A stretch of DNA of 64,000 bases from Aulostomus chinensis (lineage: Eukaryota > Chordata > Actinopteri > Syngnathiformes > Aulostomidae), in contig JBBMOA010000002.1 of assembly GCA_037954235.1 (NCBI GenBank), positions 17,074,009 through 17,138,008 of the forward strand, given 5' to 3'. Below, piece by piece: positions 54,912 to 64,000 of this stretch; position 1 is the first letter of the stretch, and each line of letters opens with the position of its first letter. A program made the position numbers and the translations under genes. The notes below the pieces were generated by a model. The model was not told where the DNA came from and did no database searches. It saw nothing but the letters and a program-made list of their open reading frames with translations.

Positions 54912-57139
54912 ACCAAATACAAATCACATAAGTAGACTTATTTCCTTGAGTGTGCAGTTTAGTCATAAAAAAATATCAACAAATGAGAAACAAGAAAAAC
55001 TACAATCCAATGTTGTATTGTTTGCACAAATTCTAAAGAAAATAAAAAATATCAAGTTAATGTAAAAACTACTAAAATATATAAAAATAATTAATAGAGG
55101 TGTAACACAATTGGCAGTCTGTAAATGTATTATTATGCATATGGATAATAGAGATATTTATTTAGAGTGGAACTGTGTTTAAACGTGAACATTTTCATAC
55201 CATCAGCTGAGGCCTGCAGGGTTACAGAGGAGCAACCCATCCCAGCCGATCCTTTATTTATCTGATTAACTGGTTCTTGTTACAGTAAAATGTCCAATAA
55301 CGAGCCAGCCGTTACAGAGTATACACACGTCCCCGCACAGCTTTGTTAACTGACACTGTCCATAGAGATTGTACCGTATTGCCCCTGAATGCACTCAGAG
55401 TAGTCTGTCCTTCTAATGCACAACACCATTGTTTTCCCACCGGCTTCTCTGTGTGTGAACATAAACGTGACCTGGTGTAGAGATTTAATGAGTGACATAA
55501 TGACTTGTGATTGCTTACGCTGCGTAAAAGGTGGACGTGTCTCTCTCTAATGTTTGTTGTGTGTGATCCATTTTGTAACATGGTGCCTCTGCAGAGGAGA
55601 GCTGGCCGTTAGCAAACCAACATCACAGCGATGAACTGCAGGAGTGAGGGAATCGTCACAATTAAACTTCACCGACAACCTGATAGCACAAGGAATAAAA
55701 CACATATAAGAACTAGAGGACACTTGGAGAGCTAGTACTTCTCCCAGGGTGACCTCAGCCAAACCCAGTGGAAAAAAAAAAAAGCCAGTTCAATCTAAGA
55801 TAAACAAATCTGCCTCAGTTTTTTTGGCTCATGCTACTCGCCTCCAACAAGTTTAGTGAAAATCAGCCTTACACTTAGTTTGTTTTTTTGCTGATCACAA
55901 AACCTCCCGGATGGAGTTATTAACTCTAAGGTCAGTAAGAGTTTGCAGATTTATTAAAGACAAAGAGATTCGTGGTCATGCAGGAGTCATTGAAGGGTTT
56001 GTGCAATGCAGAGACTGTTTTAAAGTACAAATTAGCCCGTCAGTATCAGTCAGCACAAAAATACTGTAGGAGGATAAAAGATTTCAAGTAAGTATAAAGT
56101 TATAGAGGGTGAGTTTCAGATATTACACAACATGATGGATGGAAGATGAAGCGAACATTAGTGAACTCTGAAGAGTATTGGGACATTTATTATAGATATC
56201 AATATTTAAGATGAAATCCAGTAAAACAGAAGTTGTATATGGCAGGAGAAGGGTGATCCCAAATATGTGCAATTTGTCCATTTCTTATTGCAGAATGAGA
56301 CATTTGATTGATTGGAGTTGTGTCTGGTATTGAAAAACGTGTTTCAGACTCCTGAATATCAAGAAGCAGACATGGTCCAACTCTGGAATCAGTTTCATCC
56401 TCACATACTCGCACTTGTGCTGTCAAGATCTAAAGGGGCCAACTTTGTTGAATTCCTCACTTGTCATCTATATGGACCATACTGTGTGTCGGCGTTTCAC
56501 GATATAGATGTGTGTGGATGTGTATTTATGCATGGAACAAAGTGAAACATTTGTAGTATGACTTTTTATATTTTATTTGATCCATTTTCAAATGTATTTG
56601 TCCTTGTCTCAGAAACTGTTACTGATGCTTCAATTTCTTTGCACAATTAACCAAAGGTGAAGAGCTGAGCTGGGTTTTAGCTGGAGGTTGTTTTTTTTTT
56701 TAAACCAGTAAAGGTCTGTACGCTGACCCCCCACCCAGCCAGCGTGCAAGCGGCATCGAACATTACTCAGTGTACAAAGCAATAAATCCATAGTAACAGT
56801 TCTAGTCAGACGTCACGCACCATCAACAGTCATTATGTAACTGTTTTTTATGCATTTGTTCAAACGTCGTGTTTTTTGTGATAACGTGGAAAATGAACAC
56901 ACATACTTGTAAAGATAAAAAAAACAACAATGAAATATATGTATAAAATATAGTAATAGAGTCCAGCACAAACGTCTTTGACAGCATAAAGATGCAAAGG
57001 GTTTGTGACGGGGCTGCTCACCAGATGAGAATGATACAACGAGCTCTGTTGAAAGCGGATGCTCTTCTTCTTCTTCTTCTTCTTCAGTTTTTGTTTTCGG
57101 TGTGGTCCTTAAGGACTGTGTACAGCTGTGTTCTTCCTC

Positions 57140-57170
<31 letters not shown>

Positions 57171-57540
57171 TGCTCTCTCATTCTCAGTTTTTAGTTGGAT
57201 TGATGCTCATCAAGTGGCTGGACCTCTGTCGTCTCTACTGAACCACGTGTGTCCCTCCCTCTGTCCTCCCTCTCCTGATTTCATTTCATTACCCGATATT
57301 CCTCCACAAGGATGAAACCTGATTCTACATTAACAAAAATGACAAATGTTTGATCTGAAGTAGTAAAAGTTTCCTGTTTTTGTGCCTCTGAAGTTAAAGT
57401 GTGATTCTACTGTATGGCTTCTGTTGCCTTGTTCATTGAGAGGTGATGTCCAAATGAAATACTCTACATCTTTTTTTGATAAAAAAAACAAAACAAAGTA
57501 AACCAATCTCTGTGTGTCCCGTGTTTGTATTGACCACCAC
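54912..57540 (+). other. slc17a6 3' UTR and flank
   Basis: No coding sequence recognised. AATAAA occurs at 55041-55046, 56781-56786 and 57986-57991; I cannot tell which is used. (CTT)n lies at about 57065-57085 and (CTGT)/(CT) at 57140-57175. Confidence 0.4.
55041..55046 (+). promoter_or_regulatory. slc17a6 possible proximal poly(A) signal
   Basis: AATAAA 130 bases after the stop codon in an A-rich context. Mammalian slc17a6 has a long 3' UTR, so this may be a minor or unused site. Confidence 0.3.
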
Positions 57541-59835
57541 ACACTTTTTTTTGTGTGTGCCTTTTATCCAGTTTACATTTGAATTGAACTTGACAGCTAC
57601 CTAGCAGATCGTCTTAACATTCACCTCATGGAGGCAAAACATATGATCTGGCCAAGAAAAAAAAACATACCGCATACTTTTAAGTTCTGGTATTTTCAGA
57701 ATACTGCATGGCCAACATTATATCACCTCTTGACTCTGCTGGTCCAGAAAATCTACAGTCATATGATGATTATCAGCAAATATGAAAGTTGGAAATTAAA
57801 TCCTTGGTGGACCTTATGATGCCAGCAGGGGCGTGGATAAAACCTTCCTGCAAGCTTCATTAGTAGCTGTTCAGCAGCTTTTAATTGTAATACTCCATCT
57901 TCCTGAGCAGATGTAGTTGACCTGGTTGTGTTTTGTGGACTTTCCATGCTATTTAGCAAGAGAACTTGCTCAGAAAATGTGCATGAATAAAGAAACATTT
58001 TAATTAAGAGTGGACAAACTTCTGCAGAGGATCATCTGGAGCAGTTTACTGTATATATGTTTTAAACTTTTACTTATTTCAAGTACTCAAAGCTTCAAAC
58101 CAACAACAAAACCTGGTGTGGTGACTTCTGGGCTTCAAGGTGTTTTTTTTTTCTCTTTGTGGGGAAGCTCAGATAAACAACGCTATTCTACATTTAATGG
58201 GCTGCTTATATTCAGGATGTAATGATGGCTAATGTCACATGATTGATTCATGTGACTGGTCGGTCCTGCTGTTATATAAGGTCTGTCACAGATGATGCTG
58301 TGTAATTTCAGTAACATGTATATCATATTTCTGCCATCAGACAAGTTGATTCCTACAAATGAACGAAGAGAGATGAACAGGATGTCGTTTAGTGATGTGG
58401 GATCATTCGGTTTGTATTTACTGTGAGGTTTTCAACAGGGAGCTCTAGCTGCTTCTCCAAGGCCATAGGAAGTGCAGAGTTAATGGCTGCCCTCCTTTGC
58501 CTGTTTGTGAAATCAATGGGGTCATTCCCTAGTGGTCGGCTGGACCTATTGACTGTTCTAACCTCTTAATGGAGATGAGAGGGAGGAGGAGCGCTTATTG
58601 AGCTATTTGGGAGTGTTATTTCGACAAAGGAGCCGACCCCTTTCCTCCACCAACACAGCTCTCACACACACAGGAGATACCAAAGACACACCGGAATTCT
58701 TCTTCTGCATTATCGTCATCCGTGTCTGTCTGATTATCAACTCAAAGACAAGACTCAACTGCCTTTCATGAAATAAAGCGACCAGTAACAGAAAATTACA
58801 ATGAAACAGGTCATTAATTCCAAAAGAAAAAGGCAAAAAGAAATTCTCTTTATGTCTGATGTATCTTTCATACTTATTAGTAAAAAAAATGTGATCTTAT
58901 CAAGAATTTCTTGATGTCTCCCACTTCTCTATGAAGTCCATGTCCGTGTCTGACTTTTGGGGAGAGATCAGCCACCAAATTATCGGTGATGTCATGGATC
59001 ATGCCTGTTTAAGTCAGACAGTCACTGAGCACAGAGCAGATTTACTCTTTCACTAATGAATGTTAAAACAGTCCTCCACTGTCAAACTCTGCAGATACAA
59101 GATTCTACACAGTGAAGCTCAGACATTCAGTAGAAAAGAAAAAGGACAAAAACACACTTATGACTGGAGGGAGACTTTAATGTAACTCATTCCAACTTGT
59201 ATAATGAGCCAAAATCAGTTTAACGTAAAAAGTTTTTTGTTCTAAGATGCAAGTAGTCATTCTTATCTAAGATGTCTCCTTCTTTGACCTCTCTCAATGT
59301 CACACTTCAATAACTTGCATACTGGAACACGATTGGCTTCTGGGACGGTCGTGATGTCACAAATCCTGCTTGTACATTCCTGTCATAAACTCAGATTTGA
59401 ACCAAGGACAGAGACTGAAAACGGACAAGTTTAGCATCTATCTTCTAGAGTCAGATTCCTCTCAAAGATCCTGCTCCAAAAGTAAATGTCAACAACACAT
59501 TTTTGACAGAAAGGTATTTGTGTTCAAAAATATTTGACACAAATATTAAAAGACACAAATAGAGTAATGAATGTTTGTCTAATGCAATCGATACCATCAT
59601 AAAAAATATGTACTCTGGCTGTCTGTTCATGTCTGCTAAATTTCTATTTTGAGATTTGTTATTTCTGCTCTGTGTAGTACAGCACTGGTGAGACAAAATT
59701 CAGGGCCCCTTCTCTTTTCTAACACTGCTGACGTCAAACAAATCAGGAGCTTTTGAAATCCCAAGGTGACACAGAGATCAGGGTTTGATTGATGTGCAAC
59801 GTCTGGATCAGGTGATATTAAAAACATGCTCTCTA

Positions 59836-59838
<3 letters not shown>

Positions 59839-59890
<52 letters not shown>
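59839..59890. repeat. (GT)n microsatellite
   Basis: About 26 uninterrupted GT units downstream of slc17a6. Confidence 0.95.
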
Positions 59891-59891
<1 letters not shown>

Positions 59892-60389
59892 CCTCAGCTC
59901 ATTGCATTTGTTAATTTGACAGGCTCAATAAATGTGTCACCAGTGACCCTAAGTGGTATTTTCTCACAATCAACCAGCCAGAACCGTCATCCTGTCCTGG
60001 TGCAAGCAAGGGAGGTGACCCATAACCCTCTGTGACTGTCAATCCACTTATAACACAAACCTTACCCCCCCAGCCCCACCCCAACCCAACCCACCCAGCT
60101 TCATGGATATCTTGATAAACAGTTGAAAAAAAAAAAAAAAGAAGCTTTGCTGTCTGTGTATAAATGGAAGTGTCTGTGCTGGTGTGTGACGCCATCCTGC
60201 CTATATTTAAATGTTTGCTTGGTTTTGAGAAGTTTTCATATTCGTAGGCATCGCATAGACAAATATAGAATGTAGGTGTCTGACAGCACGAATGCTAAAT
60301 TGAGGGATGGCGTGCACATATGTTCAGCGTCTTAAATGGCTGCTCAGATGTGGGTGGGGGGCAGGTGTTTCCATTGCCTCAAGGGAGCT

Positions 60390-60392
<3 letters not shown>

Positions 60393-60466
<74 letters not shown>

Positions 60467-60496
60467 TGTGTGTGTGTGTCTGTGTGTGTCTGTGTG
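60393..60496. repeat. (GT)n microsatellite
   Basis: About 50 GT units with a few CTGT interruptions near the right end; the longest repeat in the window. Confidence 0.95.
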
Positions 60497-61844
60497 AGGA
60501 GTGGAAGTAGATCACTACTAAAATCACTCTTTAATGACTTGAGGGTTGTGCTCATGTTGTGCTTGAGCCCAATATGGCTCATAAATAAGCCCCTGATTTG
60601 CACACTGCAGCGCCTCCAGCACCTCTGAGCCATTCAGAGGATGATGAGAAAGTAAATGGCGTCAGAGAGGATATCGACTCAAACCCCAGCAGGACAAATG
60701 ACAAATATTTAAATCATTAATGATTGATAGGATATTACTCCTCCCTCTTGCAACTTTATTAATTACCAACAGAATTATATGAGTTGCTTCATTTAAGATA
60801 TCTTTGTTTCGGGTTAGCCAGTTGTATTGTTCTTTCTCAGTGCACACGTGAGCTGTCTATGCTGCTGTGTGAAGTAACACCACCATGGGCGTGTCCACCA
60901 CGTAGAGATGCAGGAGTCAGATAAAATACAGCATGGCATCATGGAATGGCAGACCTTAAATCAGCCTGTTCTATACATCCCACTTCTACATGCTTGCTGG
61001 ATCCACAGCGATTGGCTTGGAAAGCAGCAGCAGGATCCTCCTCCTGCACGAGTCAGGAAGCATGATTGAATGCACATGCCAAACCAGCTGGTATATATTT
61101 AGCTGCCCCCCCCCCCCAACTCCCTCCCTATCCGCTCCTCATACGCAGTTTCCTCATGCCACCTTGTCAGGAAGTGCGTCATAGCCTCGTCAAGGGGGAG
61201 ACTCTGGGGTGAGGTACTCTAATATTAGGAAGTCAGAAACTCTCATTCATCAAGCCCCCTTCAAGATCACACACAGAAAGACACTTAAAGCACATGATGC
61301 AACATTTTGCGAGTGTACCTGAAAGAGTGTGCGCAGCGTCCACGTGGAGACAGAATGTCTTTTTCATAATCTTGTCTTTTTTTGTCCTCTAGTTTCCCCC
61401 CTCAGTCATGCAGATGACTCTCTAGAAGATGAATCACAAGCACACAGTTGATCTAAAATACTTGAAGGAAGCGGCTGGTTCTTTCACAAGTTCCTCCATC
61501 ATCCTCCATTCTTGTCTGGAGGGGTGCAAGGACCAAATCTGGGAATGAGTCATTGATGACTTTTCTAAAGATCTTCAGCATTTTTCACCTTTGGGTCTAA
61601 AAACATTGCAATCACCTAATGGAAACTGTGTTTGGGCAACAAGAAATGACTTGTTGCTATTCTTTTCTCTTCCTTGAAATGTTTGGCAGTTAAACATTAG
61701 GATACAGACAAAAACCAAAAACAGTTCAGCAGTTCAAGTAGATGTCCTACTGAAGATACAGAACAGAAGGGGGGTTCTTCATTAATGCAGCTAAGGCACC
61801 TGTGTGTGTGCCTCTAATGCCCTGTCACCAGATGGGAGCCAAGG

Positions 61845-61846
<2 letters not shown>

Positions 61847-61901
<55 letters not shown>

Positions 61902-61938
61902 TGCGTGCATGCGTGCGTGCGTGTGTGTGCGTGTGTAG
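61847..61938. repeat. (GT)n microsatellite with GCGT units
   Basis: GT repeat passing into GCGTGCATGCGTGCGTGCGT. Confidence 0.95.
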
Positions 61939-62020
61939 TGTTTGGGGAGGGGGTATTTCCCAAATCCAGGCATCAGGCCTCCTTTTGTCCTCTTGCCTGA
62001 TGGCTTCACGGTGGGGCGAC

Positions 62021-62045
62021 ACACACACACACACACACTCATTCA

Positions 62046-62103
<58 letters not shown>

Positions 62104-62132
62104 TCTCTCACTCTCTCACACACACACACACG
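62021..62132. repeat. Compound (CA)n(CT)n(CA)n microsatellite
   Basis: (CA)n at 62021-62038, (CT)n at about 62049-62084, then (AC)n at 62085-62102 and again at 62118-62132. Confidence 0.95.
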
Positions 62133-64000
62133 CACACTAAATCTCATTAAAAAGTGAGAGATGGGGGAAGCGCTTTCTTGTCTAATGGGGTCGGAGGAAA
62201 TACAAACAACAAAATGCATTAAAAAATGTATTATTAATATTGACTTACAGTATTATTTGACATTGCATTTCTGAATAGTCCTCATACAGTTATCATATGT
62301 ATACAAGTACATATAAATAAGTACAAAATGTACAAAAATGTTCACCTACAGTATAATCATGTTGACTTACATCACTCGCACTCAAACACACAGCCTATAT
62401 AGTTTATAGGTTTCACACAACCACCAAGACTTGTCCATCTGAGTTCATTAACATCTGATAGAGCGTGAGAGAGATGCGATCACCGCCTGCCCTTTTGTTC
62501 TGTTTGCAGACACTGCTCTGCACACACTACCTGCTGCAACAGCATACTCCGTGATAAATCAATTTTCTTCAAATATCACTTGATAACAACAACCCTGACA
62601 GCTGTTAGCTGAAAAAAAAACTCAGCAAGCCTATTATACTCACATGTTTAACAATCTGCCATAATTGCAGGTGTGAACGTCATGACACCAAGCTCCTACT
62701 GACACCCTGCAATTTACCCATTAAGGTTGGAAATTGCAATACAATTGCAGGCCAATTACTTCCTATCAACAGTGGCAGCCACACATGTGCTATGCAACTG
62801 AAAACTATACAGTCAATCTTTTCTCTCATCATTATGGACTTCCTGTCGTCATTTCTAATGAGAAGTGAACAGTACACATTTGCCCCCAGCTAATGGATTT
62901 TGTTTTGTGTTATTGCAGTGATAAAATATAGATGAACTGTGCCTTTAAGAGCTGAGCCTGTGAGAGCCGACACCTTGGGACGAGTGTGTGGGAGAGAAGC
63001 AATGGGCAATAAACAAATCAGTCCAAACACACAGGAGACGCTGCCTCTGCCATTTGATTTGGAGAGGCGATGAAGAAAATGTGCAGCTTCATATTTCACG
63101 TGAAAACACAAGAGCTCAGCGACAAATTCTGTTTGTTCCATCCTGACTGATCACATTGTATTTTTCACTGATTAATTCGTAATAAAAAGTAGGGGTCTAA
63201 AATCCAGTTATTTAATTCCTTTCTTCTCTGCTTGTTGTTGGCAAAACAACCATGCAAATATCTTTGGAGCAGTTGACTGACACTCATCTTGATGAAATAT
63301 TCTGATACTGCTGCTACACCCGTCCATCATATCTTAACTCTTTTACTGAAATGCACCGTAGGATGTTTTATTGATGCCAGATGATGTTAAATCTATGGAA
63401 ATATAGAAACATCCACAAAGGCTCTACCTCCAGGATCACTCTCATGACCACACAACAGTCTTGAGTGAGCCGAGTGCCGCTACAGAAGAGAATCTGATGA
63501 ACAGGATAAGATAATGTCATGATCTTCCTTTCGTCATATCAGCCTCCTTTGTTATCAGCTCTCTCGCTCTCCCTCCCTGCCGCTGTCCCTCGCTCTGTCA
63601 CCGCTGCTGCATGGTGACTCAGACACTGCAGAGACGCTACATCTGAATGATGTATCGGATGAGTCACACACAGATTGGACACTGTCCATATTGGAAAAGT
63701 TTTGCAGGTACAAAAGCGATATGGCTAAACACACACGGACACACAAAGATAAGCTGCTACACGCATGTTCTCTGATACGCCTAAAACCCTGTCAGAGAGC
63801 TGCCATGATCGACGTACCAAACAAAGCTTCTTTCCAGGCTCCTCTGCACCTCCTTACTAAACACACAAGCTGGTTTTAATGGTGTTGTCTTCACACTGGT
63901 TTGACCACTGCTACGCAATACACACACAGTCAATCTGTCAATCCGCTGCTCCACAGTGGAGGCAAGATTTCTGCTCATTCCCTCACTCTTGCTGTCCATC

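Larger units (their letters stand above)
57541..64000. other. Intergenic region downstream of slc17a6
   Basis: No fancf or gas2 exon (the next genes in human) was recognised. Visible content is mostly simple repeat at 59839-59890, 60393-60496, 61847-61938 and 62021-62132 plus a C run near 61107-61117. The stretch 62420-62900 looks unique and is a conserved non-coding candidate. Confidence 0.5.

Noticed and set aside
58900..59470. Stretch that reads like a known dispersed fish repeat (GATTGGCTTCTGGGACGGTC)
   Set aside because: Only one copy is in the window and I cannot define its ends or family, so no feature was called.
60307..60633. Open frames of Cys-Val or Thr-His repeats on both strands
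   Set aside because: They are translations of the (GT)n microsatellite; the same holds for similar frames at 7172-7531, 13576-13914, 20304-20486, 52378-52593 and 61791-62157.

Overview
The window is vertebrate nuclear DNA, almost certainly from a teleost fish. The genes are split by GT/AG introns, long (CA)n, (AT)n, (AAT)n and (GA)n microsatellites are abundant, tRNA-derived SINE copies and a LINE 3' end of the sort common in fish are present, and the two complete proteins match vertebrate ANO5 and VGLUT2 nearly end to end. No prokaryotic, phage or CRISPR-type feature was found.

Layout. (1) 1-12672, minus strand: the 5' end of an Ig-superfamily receptor gene that I identify as igdcc3 (PUNC family). 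The signal-peptide exon is at 12606-12672 and the first Ig-domain exon at 5863-6168; the remaining exons lie beyond the left edge. (2) 12673-17667: a head-to-head intergenic interval packed with microsatellites and SINE fragments. (3) 17668-40925, plus strand: a complete 20-coding-exon ano5 gene (anoctamin-5/TMEM16E, 908 codons by my splicing) with an 11.2 kb first intron and a roughly 2.6 kb 3' UTR ending near tandem AATAAA signals at 43530-43539. (4) 43556-44808: a short intergenic interval and the promoter/5' leader of the next gene, with a TATA box, a REST/RE1-like pair of half-sites and two small upstream ORFs. (5) 44809-54911, plus strand: complete 12-coding-exon slc17a6 (VGLUT2, 581 codons). 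(6) 54912-64000: its 3' UTR and downstream intergenic DNA, with three long (GT)n blocks and a compound (CA)(CT)(CA) block; I could not recognise another gene.

The genes do not form a functional pathway. ANO5 is a muscle and bone membrane protein (scramblase/channel family), VGLUT2 loads glutamate into synaptic vesicles, and IGDCC3 is a neural-tube/mesoderm cell-surface Ig/FnIII protein. ano5 next to slc17a6 in the same order and orientation is the ancestral vertebrate arrangement (human 11p14.3); igdcc3 lies on another chromosome in human, so that neighbour reflects fish-side rearrangement or differential retention.

All exon joins were checked by hand for GT/AG borders, phase and similarity to the mammalian proteins as I remember them; no alignment or database search was run. 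I did not find a new biological system. The observations most worth checking are the expanded-spacing RE1 at the slc17a6 start, a 27-bp perfect repeat shared by the ano5 upstream region and a slc17a6 intron, repeats abutting several splice acceptors, and a possible unannotated ano5 cassette exon.
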